A DNA stretch of 5,965 nucleotides. Source: JBAZCO01 sp041654915 (lineage in GTDB: Bacteria; Bacillota; Clostridia; Christensenellales; DTU072). A program made the position numbers and the translations under genes. The notes beneath the pieces were generated by a model that was given only the letters and a program-made list of their open reading frames with translations, was not told where the DNA came from and did not search any database. The DNA lies in the NCBI GenBank assembly GCA_041654915.1, contig JBAZCO010000102.1, positions 1 to 5,965 of the forward strand, in the 5' to 3' direction. Below, in pieces: positions 1 through 5,507 of this stretch (within the stretch, counting starts at the first letter, position 1; every line of letters begins with the position of its first letter).

Positions 1-745
1 CTATGATTTGGTTTTAAGTGAGGAGGCAATAGACCATTTTGTTTGGATGGCAAATGGAGATATGCGTTCTGCTCTCAATGCGCTAGAACTAGCCGCTCTC
101 ACCACCAACCCAAGCGAGCAGGGCAAAATAAGCATAACGCTTGATATTGCCGAGCAGTCCTCACAACGGCGGGCAATGTCGGTAGACGAAAGTCTGTACT
201 ATGATATAATAAGTGCATTTTGCAAGAGTCTTAGAGGGAGCGACCCCGATGCCGCTTTGTATTATGCGTTAAGGCTGCTCAATGCGGGGTGTGACCCGCT
301 TTTGGTGGCACGCAGATTGGTTGTACATTCTGCCGAGGATGTGGGGCTTGCCGACCCAAATGCGCTAAATATTGCCGTAAATGCCTTGCGGGCGTTGGAG
401 CGGCTAGGACTTCCCGAAGGGAGAATACCGCTTGCCGAGGCAATAATATATGTGGCGCTTGCGCCCAAATCCAATTCAGTGGTAGAGGCGCTTGCGCTTG
501 CCGACCAAGCCTCTAAGCAAGCCGAGGATGCGGGTATTCCCGCCTTTCTTCGTGACCAAACATACTCCCCTGCCAATAAGAGGGATACGGGATACCAATA
601 CCCGCACGATTTTGGCGGTTGGGTAGAACAACAGTATCTGCCAGACAAACTAAAAGATGTACGCTTTTATTTTCCCTCTAAAAACGGCGCAGAGCAAACC
701 GTCACTATACCAAAGCTACAAGAGCGTAAAGACAGCCAATCGTGA
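1..745 (+). CDS. rarA: Replication-associated recombination protein A (RarA/MgsA), C-terminal part
   Basis: The gene is cut by the left edge. The reading frame is open from base 2 and gives 247 residues before the TGA at 743-745. RarA is a cytoplasmic AAA+ ATPase related to clamp-loader subunits that acts at stalled replication forks. The Walker A and B motifs lie outside the window. What remains is the sensor-2 region (GDMRSALNALELA, residues 19-31 of the visible part) and the family's C-terminal tetramerisation domain. That domain is recognised by YDIISAFCKSLRGSDPDAAL (67-86), RRLVVHSAEDVGLADPNAL (104-122), PEGRIPLAEAIIY (138-150), LAPKSNS (153-159) and YPHDFGGWVEQQYLP (200-214). Nothing in the visible part looks damaged, and the C-terminus ends at the usual place. 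An apparent TTG start at base 8 is only the window edge and not a real start. The next gene is rubrerythrin after a 100-nt gap that carries its own promoter, so the two are probably transcribed separately. Confidence 0.95.
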   Translation, partial: YDLVLSEEAIDHFVWMANGDMRSALNALELAALTTNPSEQGKISITLDIAEQSSQRRAMSVDESLYYDIISAFCKSLRGSDPDAALYYALRLLNAGCDPLLVARRLVVHSAEDVGLADPNALNIAVNALRALERLGLPEGRIPLAEAIIYVALAPKSNSVVEALALADQASKQAEDAGIPAFLRDQTYSPANKRDTGYQYPHDFGGWVEQQYLPDKLKDVRFYFPSKNGAEQTVTIPKLQERKDSQS

Positions 746-777
746 CATATAACAAAAAATGCAAAAGGCAAATATAA

Positions 778-806
778 TTGGCATAAAATTATTACGCAAA
801 AATAAT
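778..806 (+). promoter_or_regulatory. Candidate sigma-A promoter for rubrerythrin
   Basis: A TTGGCA hexamer (778-783, 5 of 6 to TTGACA) is followed after 17 nt by AATAAT (801-806, 5 of 6 to TATAAT, mismatched only at the first base). TAATAT at 803-808 is a second possible -10. Transcription would begin near 813, giving a leader of about 33 nt. The inverted pair ATTATT (788-793) and AATAAT (801-806) overlaps the -10 and could be a regulator site, but in DNA this AT-rich it is weak evidence. Confidence 0.5.
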
Positions 807-845
807 ATCGATACAAAAAATAAAAAATTTTAAAGGAGAAACACT

Positions 846-1385
846 ATGAAAAAATCCATTGTCGGCACAAAAACCGAACAAAACCTCAAGACCGCTTTTG
901 CGGGTGAAAGTATGGCACGCTGCAAGTATGACTACTATGCATCCAAAGCTAAAAAGGAAGGTTTCGAGCAAATATCAGCTATTTTTATGGAAACAGCCCT
1001 TAATGAAAAGGAACACGCTAAGCTGTGGTTCAAGGAGTTAGAAGGCATAGGCGTAACCTATGACAACCTGCTTGCCGCCGCCGCTGGTGAGAACTATGAG
1101 TGGACAGAGATGTACGCTACTTTTGCTAAAGAGGCAGACGAGGAAGGTTTTCCTCAACTAGCCGCCGCATTTAGGGGTGTTGCCGCAGTAGAGCAAGAAC
1201 ACGAGGAAAGATACCGTGCGCTTGCCAAAAATGTGCAAGAAAACAAAGTATTCCTAAAAGACGGTGTGGTTGAGTGGAAGTGCCGCAACTGTGGTCACAT
1301 AGAAGAAGGAGTGGAAGCTCCCAGAGTTTGCCCTGTATGCAAGCACCTAATGGCGCACTTTGAGATAGCTGCAAAAAACTACTAA
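846..1385 (+). CDS. rbr: Rubrerythrin (diiron peroxidase with C-terminal rubredoxin domain)
   Basis: A 179-residue cytoplasmic protein of normal family length. Rubrerythrins reduce hydrogen peroxide to water in anaerobes, taking electrons through the rubredoxin iron. Residues 1 to about 135 form the four-helix ferritin-like domain with all expected diiron ligands: E21 (in AGESMAR), E54 and H57 (NEKEH), E96 and E99 (AKEADEEGF), and E116 with H119 (EQEH). The rubredoxin-like domain (about 141-179) has two CxxC pairs, C146/C149 and C162/C165, spaced 12 residues apart, which bind one iron. The start is well supported by AAAGGAG about 8 nt before the ATG. The gene stands alone, with a promoter candidate upstream and a strong hairpin downstream. 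In clostridia such genes are often PerR-regulated, but I do not see a convincing PerR box. Key residues are complete, so it should be active. Confidence 0.97.
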   Translation: MKKSIVGTKTEQNLKTAFAGESMARCKYDYYASKAKKEGFEQISAIFMETALNEKEHAKLWFKELEGIGVTYDNLLAAAAGENYEWTEMYATFAKEADEEGFPQLAAAFRGVAAVEQEHEERYRALAKNVQENKVFLKDGVVEWKCRNCGHIEEGVEAPRVCPVCKHLMAHFEIAAKNY

Positions 1386-1407
1386 AAACCAACAAGAATC
1401 CAATGAT

Positions 1408-1452
1408 TATCTCTTTCCTTGCGGAGAGTATACTCTGCAAGGAAAGCGGATA
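1408..1452 (+). terminator. Strong hairpin after rubrerythrin, terminator-like but without a U-tract
   Basis: CTTTCCTTGC (1413-1422) pairs perfectly with GCAAGGAAAG (1437-1446). Inside lies the palindrome AGAGTATACTCT (1425-1436), with GG bulged on one side. An outer TATC (1408-1411) pairs with GATA (1449-1452) across a small internal loop. The arms give about 18 base pairs. It starts 22 nt after the rubrerythrin stop and is followed by A-rich rather than T-rich sequence, so it is not a textbook Rho-independent terminator on either strand. It may terminate weakly, stabilise the 3' end of the transcript, or be a protein-binding palindrome before the ABC operon. Confidence 0.5.
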
Positions 1453-1486
1453 GTTCACTAAAAAATAAATAATTAAAGGTAGATAT

Positions 1487-2221
1487 ATGATACAAATCGA
1501 AAATCTTACCAAAATATACGCCGCCAATAATTTCAAGGCGGTAGACGACCTTACTCTAACCATAGACGACGGCGAAATTTTTGGGTTTTTAGGACCTAAC
1601 GGAGCGGGAAAATCAACGACAATCAAATGCCTTACAGGTATTCTTAACTACACCTCGGGGAGAGTGCTTATTAATGGTGTAGATATAAAAGATGCTCCTT
1701 TGGCGGCAAAAAAGAAAATAGGGTATGTTCCTGACGAGCATATTATTTACGAGGGTTTGACGGGATTGCAATATATAAATTTTATTTGCAATGTCTTTGA
1801 TGTTGCTCCTGCAAAAAGAAAGGAACGCATAGATAAATACACTGTTCTTTTTGGTATGCAGGATAAAATTAGCGAAACAATATCCTCCTACTCACACGGT
1901 ATGAAACAAAAGGTGAGCATTATTTCCGCTTTGGTACACGAGCCGGAAGTCTTTATTTTGGACGAACCAATGACGGGGCTTGACCCACAGTCCTCATTCC
2001 AATTAAAAACAATTATGACTGAGTACGCCAAGGCGGGGAAAACGGTGTTTTTCTCCTCGCATATTTTGGAAGTGGTGGAAAAACTTTGCACTAAAGTAGC
2101 TATCATAAACAAGGGTAAACTTGTCACTGTGTGTGATATGACTGAACTTAAAGAAAAACAAAGCGATATTTCCCTTGAGAAACTATTCTTAGACCTAACA
2201 AAGCCTTCGGAGGCACTATGA
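1487..2221 (+). CDS. ABC-2 type transporter, ATP-binding subunit
   Basis: A 244-residue ATPase that would power the membrane subunit encoded next. Motifs in order: Walker A GPNGAGKST (36-44), a Q-loop region reading GYVPDEHIIYEGLTG (79-93), signature SYSHGMKQK (134-142), Walker B VFILDEP (155-161), D-loop GLDP (164-167) and switch histidine H192 (SSH). The glutamine of the Q-loop is replaced by aspartate (D83), a variation I recall from ATPases of this BcrA/CcmA-like export group. The signature is SHGMKQK rather than LSGGQ, also usual for this group. The domain fills the whole protein, with only a short variable C-terminus. The start ATG has AAAGG 7 nt upstream. The stop overlaps the permease start in ATGA (2218-2221), which implies translational coupling. 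The substrate cannot be told from the sequence. Confidence 0.93.
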   Translation: MIQIENLTKIYAANNFKAVDDLTLTIDDGEIFGFLGPNGAGKSTTIKCLTGILNYTSGRVLINGVDIKDAPLAAKKKIGYVPDEHIIYEGLTGLQYINFICNVFDVAPAKRKERIDKYTVLFGMQDKISETISSYSHGMKQKVSIISALVHEPEVFILDEPMTGLDPQSSFQLKTIMTEYAKAGKTVFFSSHILEVVEKLCTKVAIINKGKLVTVCDMTELKEKQSDISLEKLFLDLTKPSEAL

Positions 2222-3900
2222 GTACCTTTTCGCAATATAAAAGCTTGCTGGGTATAATTATAAGAAACTCGCTTAGTTTTAGAAAAGCAGAAAAGAGCAG
2301 GCAAAAAAACAAGCAAGTTGCCATAAAAATAGGTATAGGTTTAGCTATTTTTATGATTGCTATGTATGCGGCTGTTATGGCAGGGATTCTTGCCGACACA
2401 CTAGCACAGCAAGGGTTGTTGGGGGATTTCTTATACACTATACTTTTTGGAGCGCAGTTTATCGTGTTGTTCTTTGGAGCGGCGGCGGTAATGAGCTATA
2501 TATTTTTCTCCAAAGATAATGCGCTGCTTACTTCTTTACCGCTCAATCCCAAAGCCGTCTTTATGGCAAAGTTTACTATGGCATATCTCTCCGAACTGTT
2601 ATTTTCCGCCTTGATACTTCTGCCAACCTTGACGACGATAGGGGTTTTAAATTTTATTAGAGGCTATGGGCTTGCTTGGCATTTTTTCCTTGTGGAATTG
2701 CTAGCTGTGGCGCTCATTCCCATTATTCCATTACTGATAATATCATTAATCTCTATGCCGCTAATGTATGTAATTTCTTACCTAAAAAAGCGTGCGGTTG
2801 GCAACGGCATTGCAATGGCAGTGCTTTATATAGGCATAATGATGGTGTATTTGTTTGTAGTGCTTGGGTTTAGCTCCACCACAGGCAGTGCCGCAACCCC
2901 AGAGGGTGTATTGATTCCCGAAAGCACCCTCAATACCTTTGCGACAATCAAAAAGGTAACTATATTTAATTATCCGCTGGTGGAGGCGTTTATGAATCGC
3001 TCCGCCGCACTCAACCTGCTTATTTATGTTGCCGCTCTTACAGTAGTGCTGTTTGCTGCACTTGGCTTAGTATCATTATTTTACAGACGAGCGCTAAATA
3101 TCCTTTCCGAGGGGCAAGGCTCATCACGCAAATCCAAAAAGAAAACGCAAACGGTAGAGAACAACTCATTATTCCGCTCCTTTTTATTAAAGGAAATTCG
3201 TACGCTCACCCACACTCCGGTATTGCTTATGAGTACACTGTCCAGCATTGTTTTAGTGCCTGTGATGATGTTTTTTATGTCCTTTACAATGAGTATGGGC
3301 GCAGAGGAACTGCCCAATGATATGATGGTTATTGCGAGTATTACTTTTGTTGCCTATTTAATGTCGGCATCTACCAACCAGATAGCTGTAATTGGGTTTT
3401 CAAGAGAGGGCAAGAACCTTTTTGTTCTCAAAAGTTTGCCGATATCCGCCAAAACTATAATTGACAGCAAGCTGCTTTTTGCTATGTGTGTCACCGCTAT
3501 ATCGGCAATCACTGCGGGGGTAATGTTTCCGATAGCATCCAAAAATACAAGTATATCCGCAATAATAGGACTGCCGCTTATAGTTTTGTTTGGGGGATTT
3601 AATATGAACTGCACGGGGTTATTGAATGACTTAAAAAACCCCAACTTGACTTGGAATAATGTCTCCGAGTTGACAAGAAACAACAAGCGAGTGCTAAAGC
3701 CAATGATGCTGGCTCTGGGGCTAGGGTTTGCATATATGTTTGGCGGTATATTTTTAGCTTTTCAAAATGCTTTGAAAGGAGAGCTGTTATACTTTGCTTA
3801 CTTTGGTGTGTGTCTTTTACCGCTCCTAATACTATCGTTTGTGTCATACAAAAGGCTGTATGCCTCACCCGATGCGTTACTTGAGAAATTGGAGGGATAA
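2218..3900 (+). CDS. ABC-2 type transporter, large permease subunit (about 12 membrane segments)
   Basis: A 560-residue integral membrane protein with roughly twelve hydrophobic segments, near residues 36-58, 72-96, 118-145, 155-187, 198-217, 264-288, 336-358, 368-390, 418-440, 445-465, 494-516 and 522-543. A charged Lys/Ser-rich linker lies at about 298-312. The protein appears internally duplicated. LLTSLPLNPKAVFMAKF (103-119) in the first half corresponds to LFVLKSLPISAKTIIDSKL (401-419) in the second, each lying between hydrophobic stretches. It can therefore be read as two fused six-helix ABC-2 modules, so one chain may supply the whole membrane part and pair with two ATPase copies. This size resembles the clostridial 'putative ABC transporter permease subunit' family (Pfam ABC_tran_2 type, from memory). 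GGAGG at 2209-2213 lies just before the ATG, which overlaps the ATPase stop. It is probably an exporter of unknown substrate. Confidence 0.88.
   Translation: MSTFSQYKSLLGIIIRNSLSFRKAEKSRQKNKQVAIKIGIGLAIFMIAMYAAVMAGILADTLAQQGLLGDFLYTILFGAQFIVLFFGAAAVMSYIFFSKDNALLTSLPLNPKAVFMAKFTMAYLSELLFSALILLPTLTTIGVLNFIRGYGLAWHFFLVELLAVALIPIIPLLIISLISMPLMYVISYLKKRAVGNGIAMAVLYIGIMMVYLFVVLGFSSTTGSAATPEGVLIPESTLNTFATIKKVTIFNYPLVEAFMNRSAALNLLIYVAALTVVLFAALGLVSLFYRRALNILSEGQGSSRKSKKKTQTVENNSLFRSFLLKEIRTLTHTPVLLMSTLSSIVLVPVMMFFMSFTMSMGAEELPNDMMVIASITFVAYLMSASTNQIAVIGFSREGKNLFVLKSLPISAKTIIDSKLLFAMCVTAISAITAGVMFPIASKNTSISAIIGLPLIVLFGGFNMNCTGLLNDLKNPNLTWNNVSELTRNNKRVLKPMMLALGLGFAYMFGGIFLAFQNALKGELLYFAYFGVCLLPLLILSFVSYKRLYASPDALLEKLEG
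3891..3895 (+). promoter_or_regulatory. Ribosome binding site that fixes the TTG start of ruvX
   Basis: GGAGG lies inside the last codons of the permease gene, 8 nt before TTG at 3904. The next in-frame ATG of ruvX would remove the catalytic aspartate D7, so the TTG start is required. Confidence 0.85.
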
Positions 3901-3903
3901 AAA

Positions 3904-4317
3904 TTGAGAAAAATTGCCCTTGATATTGGTGATGTGCGAATAGGAATAGCAGTTAGCGATATGCTTGGTATGATTGCTGGCGGCACGGAAACCTACACTC
4001 GCCGAGGTATGGTAAACGATATGCGCTATATTGCCGATTATTGCAAAGCAAGAGAGGCGGACACGATTGTATTGGGACTACCCATTAATATGGATGGCAG
4101 TGAAGGGGAGCGAGCAATTAAAACACGGGAGTTTGCCGAGGAGTTGCAAAAGCACACTGATGCAAAAATAGTTTTCCAAGACGAGCGACTAACGACCGTA
4201 CAGGCGGAAAGAATGTTGATTGACGGCGGTGTGCGCCGAGATAAAAGAAAAAAGGTTGTAGACAAGGTTGCTGCCGCAATAATATTGCAAAGCTACTTGG
4301 ATAGAATAAATTATTAA
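3904..4317 (+). CDS. ruvX: RuvX/YqgF family putative Holliday junction resolvase / pre-16S rRNA nuclease
   Basis: A 137-residue cytoplasmic protein with an RNase H-like fold, the usual length for the family. Members are described as putative Holliday junction resolvases and, in E. coli, as taking part in 16S rRNA 5'-end maturation. Visible motifs are ALDIGDVRIGIAVSD (5-19) with catalytic D7, IVLGLPINMDGSEG (55-68), FQDERLTTVQAERML (91-105) with E94, and KKVVDKVAAAIILQSYL (116-132) with D120. All three acidic residues expected of the active site are present. Translation starts at TTG with GGAGG 8 nt upstream. The gene begins only 3 nt after the permease stop, so it is probably cotranscribed with the transporter. 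The DUF1292 gene follows after 23 nt. In Bacillus subtilis the same pair is yrrK-yrzB, preceded by yrzL (ireB). ireB is absent at this position here. Confidence 0.95.
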   Translation: MRKIALDIGDVRIGIAVSDMLGMIAGGTETYTRRGMVNDMRYIADYCKAREADTIVLGLPINMDGSEGERAIKTREFAEELQKHTDAKIVFQDERLTTVQAERMLIDGGVRRDKRKKVVDKVAAAIILQSYLDRINY

Positions 4318-4340
4318 AAAAAACGAGGAGTAACACCAAA

Positions 4341-4727
4341 ATGAAAGACAGTCACGACAACGAGAATATTGATGTAATTGTATTTGCCGATGAAGAGGGC
4401 AATGAGTTAGAGTTTTATGAGGTAGCCTTTTTTGAACATAAGGGCAAAGAGTATAGTGCGCTTGCATCAGCAGAGGAGTCTGCCGACGATGAGGAAGGGC
4501 TAGAAATTGTTTTTTGCGAAGTATCTCTGGACGAGGAAGGCTTTGAAGTATTTGAGCCGGTTAGTGATGAGGAGTTGGAGGACGAGCTTTTTGAAGTCTT
4601 TGAATCCATTAAAGGGCATGAATGTGGTTGCGGTTGCGGCTGTGACGGCGATGATGACGACGATGAAGATGACGAATATGACGATGACGAATATGACGAT
4701 GACGATGACGACGAATATGACGAGTAA
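4341..4727 (+). CDS. DUF1292 (YrzB-like) protein with Cys-rich and poly-acidic C-terminal tail
   Basis: A 128-residue, extremely acidic protein. Residues about 9-90 (DVIVFADEEGNELEFYEV, EHKGKEYSAL, GLEIVFCEV and so on) match the small DUF1292 family, whose function is not established to my knowledge. Its position directly after ruvX is the classical one (B. subtilis yrrK-yrzB). The C-terminus carries an addition that the shorter YrzB-like proteins lack: H93 and a CGCGCGC run (C95, C97, C99, C101), then 27 residues (102-128) that are almost only Asp, Glu and three Tyr. The Tyr-containing part is a DEYDD repeat, exact at the DNA level over two 15-bp copies. The Cys/His cluster beside a poly-Asp stretch suggests metal binding, which is inference. 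The ribosome binding site GAGGAG (4325-4330) lies 10 nt before the ATG. It is probably the last gene of the transporter-ruvX unit. Confidence 0.85.
   Translation: MKDSHDNENIDVIVFADEEGNELEFYEVAFFEHKGKEYSALASAEESADDEEGLEIVFCEVSLDEEGFEVFEPVSDEELEDELFEVFESIKGHECGCGCGCDGDDDDDEDDEYDDDEYDDDDDDEYDE
4671..4724 (+). repeat. 15-bp tandem repeat encoding DEYDD in the DUF1292 tail
   Basis: GACGAATATGACGAT occurs twice in direct tandem (4671-4685 and 4686-4700). After a 9-bp GAC/GAT spacer, a third copy (4710-4724) differs only in its last base. The upstream bases 4647-4670 are also almost only GAT, GAC and GAA codons. Such in-frame repeats can change copy number by slippage without breaking the frame. 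Confidence 0.9.
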
Positions 4728-4732
4728 TCTTT

Positions 4733-4748
4733 AACTTTGCAACTTTGC
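4733..4748 (+). repeat. Tandem 8-bp direct repeat AACTTTGC
   Basis: AACTTTGC is repeated exactly twice with no spacer (4733-4740 and 4741-4748), just after the DUF1292 stop. It is too short to assign a function. Confidence 0.5.
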
Positions 4749-4750
4749 TT

Positions 4751-4790
4751 TGGCGGTGTGCGCAGGCTAAAAAAAGCTTAACTCCCGCCA
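4751..4790 (+). other. Imperfect stem-loop in the gap after the DUF1292 gene
   Basis: TGGCGG (4751-4756) can pair with CCGCCA (4785-4790). Inside, AGGCT (4764-4768) pairs with AGCTT (4775-4779), with one G-U, around a loop of six A. Its place 23 nt after the stop suits a 3'-end structure for the upstream operon. No T-run follows, so terminator function is uncertain. Confidence 0.35.
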
Positions 4791-4799
4791 TAAGCAATA

Positions 4800-4826
4800 A
4801 CGCAAATTAAAAGTTTTAATTTGCGT
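4800..4826. terminator. Perfect 12-13 bp inverted repeat, possible bidirectional terminator or operator
   Basis: ACGCAAATTAAAA (4800-4812) and TTTTAATTTGCGT (4814-4826) are exact reverse complements separated by one G. As RNA this gives about 12 bp with an AGU loop. The stem carries its own A and T runs, but no separate T-run follows. It lies between the DUF1292 gene and the cyclophilin leader hairpin, so it may separate the two units or be a binding site for a dimeric regulator. I cannot decide between these from sequence. Confidence 0.45.
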
Positions 4827-4830
4827 GCAT

Positions 4831-4874
4831 AGGCTATCATATCGCATTTTATATGCGGTATGGTAATCTAGCCT
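4831..4874 (+). promoter_or_regulatory. Long structured hairpin in the cyclophilin leader
   Basis: AGGCTA (4831-4836) pairs with TAGCCT (4869-4874). The next bases up to 4847 (TCATATCGCAT after the A) pair with ATGCGGTATGG (4853-4863), using two G-U pairs, around the loop TTTAT (4848-4852). A bulge of about 5 nt (TAATC, 4864-4868) lies on the 3' side only. That makes about 17 base pairs ending 35 nt before the TTG start. The wobble pairs favour an RNA structure over a DNA palindrome. No known riboswitch consensus was recognised. Confidence 0.55.
4859..4871 (+). repeat. Leader element TATGGTAATCTAG, copy 1
   Basis: An exact 13-nt match to 5534-5546. This copy lies on the 3' side of the cyclophilin leader hairpin, spanning its bulge, and ends 38 nt before the start codon. 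Confidence 0.6.
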
Positions 4875-4897
4875 TTGGGATACCAATAGCATACTTT

Positions 4898-4902
4898 AGG
4901 AG
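4898..4902 (+). promoter_or_regulatory. Ribosome binding site that fixes the TTG start of the cyclophilin gene
   Basis: AGGAG lies 7 nt before TTG at 4910. An in-frame ATG further upstream at 4853 has no ribosome binding site and lies inside the leader hairpin. Confidence 0.85.
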
Positions 4903-4909
4903 AACTAAA

Positions 4910-5425
4910 TTGCATAAAATTATAATTACTTTAGCAGATAAAAGAGAAATTAAACTTGCTCTTAATGCAGAAATTGCCCCTATAACGGTAGCCAATTTTT
5001 TATCACTTGTAGAGAAAAAATATTATGACGGGCTATGCTTTCACCGTGTAATAGACTCATTTATGATACAAACAGGGGGATACAGTTTTAAAGACAACAG
5101 AATAATACCTGCGCCAAATGTTCCCTCAATTAAAGGAGAATTTGCACAAAACGGTGTACGCAATTCCATAAAACATACCTTGGGTGTAATATCTATGGCA
5201 CGCACAAATATAAAGGATAGCGCATCTTCCCAATTCTTTATTTGCGCTGCTGATGTTGCTCATTTAGACGGTAGCTATGCTGCGTTTGGCAAAACTATTG
5301 ATGCGGCAAGTGATGCCGTTGTCCTTGATATTGCCGCATCCCCCACCGATGCAGTTAGCGGAATGTTTACCGATTTTCCCATACCGCCAATAATTATAGA
5401 GAGTATAAGAATACATAACGATTAA
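4910..5425 (+). CDS. Cyclophilin-type peptidyl-prolyl cis-trans isomerase
   Basis: From the TTG start the protein has 171 residues, a normal size for a single-domain bacterial cyclophilin, without signal peptide or lipobox, so it should be cytoplasmic. It would catalyse cis-trans isomerisation of X-Pro bonds. Recognisable motifs are EIAPITVANFLSLV (21-34), YYDGLCFHRVI (38-48) with the catalytic arginine R46, FMIQTGG (51-57) with F51 and Q54, IKGEFAQNGVRN (74-85), GVISMAR (92-98), SASSQFFI (104-111) and HLDGSYAAFGK (118-128). The classic FMIQGGD is FMIQTGGY here, and the tryptophan important for cyclosporin binding in human CypA is replaced (H118), as is common in bacteria. The start was chosen on AGGAG 7 nt upstream and because family members begin right before this beta strand. 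A longer frame from 4853 adds 19 unlike residues. The gene has its own highly structured leader. No clear promoter was found in the gap before it. Confidence 0.93.
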   Translation: MHKIIITLADKREIKLALNAEIAPITVANFLSLVEKKYYDGLCFHRVIDSFMIQTGGYSFKDNRIIPAPNVPSIKGEFAQNGVRNSIKHTLGVISMARTNIKDSASSQFFICAADVAHLDGSYAAFGKTIDAASDAVVLDIAASPTDAVSGMFTDFPIPPIIIESIRIHND

Positions 5426-5466
5426 TATTAATTGCCAATTTATATTATTTTATTTTATATAAAAAG

Positions 5467-5490
5467 TTTATATTGTCAAATCAATATAAA
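5467..5490. promoter_or_regulatory. Perfect 9-bp dyad over the -35 region, candidate operator
   Basis: TTTATATTG (5467-5475) and CAATATAAA (5482-5490) are exact reverse complements with a 6-nt spacer. The dyad covers the -35 hexamer and part of the promoter spacer, where a bound dimer would block RNA polymerase. It does not match the Fur, PerR, Rex or CodY consensus as I know them. AT-rich composition raises the chance of coincidence. Confidence 0.45.
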
Positions 5491-5501
5491 TATGTTATTA
5501 T
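5473..5501 (+). promoter_or_regulatory. Sigma-A-type promoter for the secreted protein gene
   Basis: TTGTCA (5473-5478, 5 of 6) and TATTAT (5496-5501, 5 of 6) are separated by exactly 17 nt. Transcription would start near 5508, giving a leader of about 87 nt before the ATG at 5595. Confidence 0.6.
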
Positions 5502-5507
5502 ATATAG

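Noticed and set aside
262..648. Antisense open frame within rarA, 128 codons
   Set aside because: It lies fully opposite a well-recognised gene, has no family motifs and no ribosome binding site of note, and its composition (Ser/Ala-rich) mirrors the codons of the sense strand.
735..782. Inverted pair GCCAAT / ATTGGC as a rarA terminator
   Set aside because: Only 6 bp with a 36-nt loop and no T-run, and its right arm overlaps the -35 of the rubrerythrin promoter. Probably chance.
784..815. PerR box before rubrerythrin
   Set aside because: The short ATTATT/AATAAT pair does not fit the TTATAAT-N-ATTATAA layout with its single central base, so no PerR site is claimed.
1171..1626. Antisense open frame spanning the end of rubrerythrin and the start of the ABC ATPase
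   Set aside because: It overlaps conserved coding sequence on both sides. Its N-terminal part is simply the complement of the Walker A region, and no recognisable domain is present.
4609..4797. Antisense Arg/His-rich open frame opposite the acidic tail
   Set aside because: Its RHRHRH-like sequence is the direct complement of the GAT/GAC repeat, so it is a shadow of the low-complexity tail.
4853..4909. Upstream ATG adding 19 residues to the cyclophilin
   Set aside because: The ATG lies in the 3' arm of the leader hairpin, has no ribosome binding site, and the added residues do not resemble cyclophilin N-termini. TTG at 4910 has AGGAG at good spacing.
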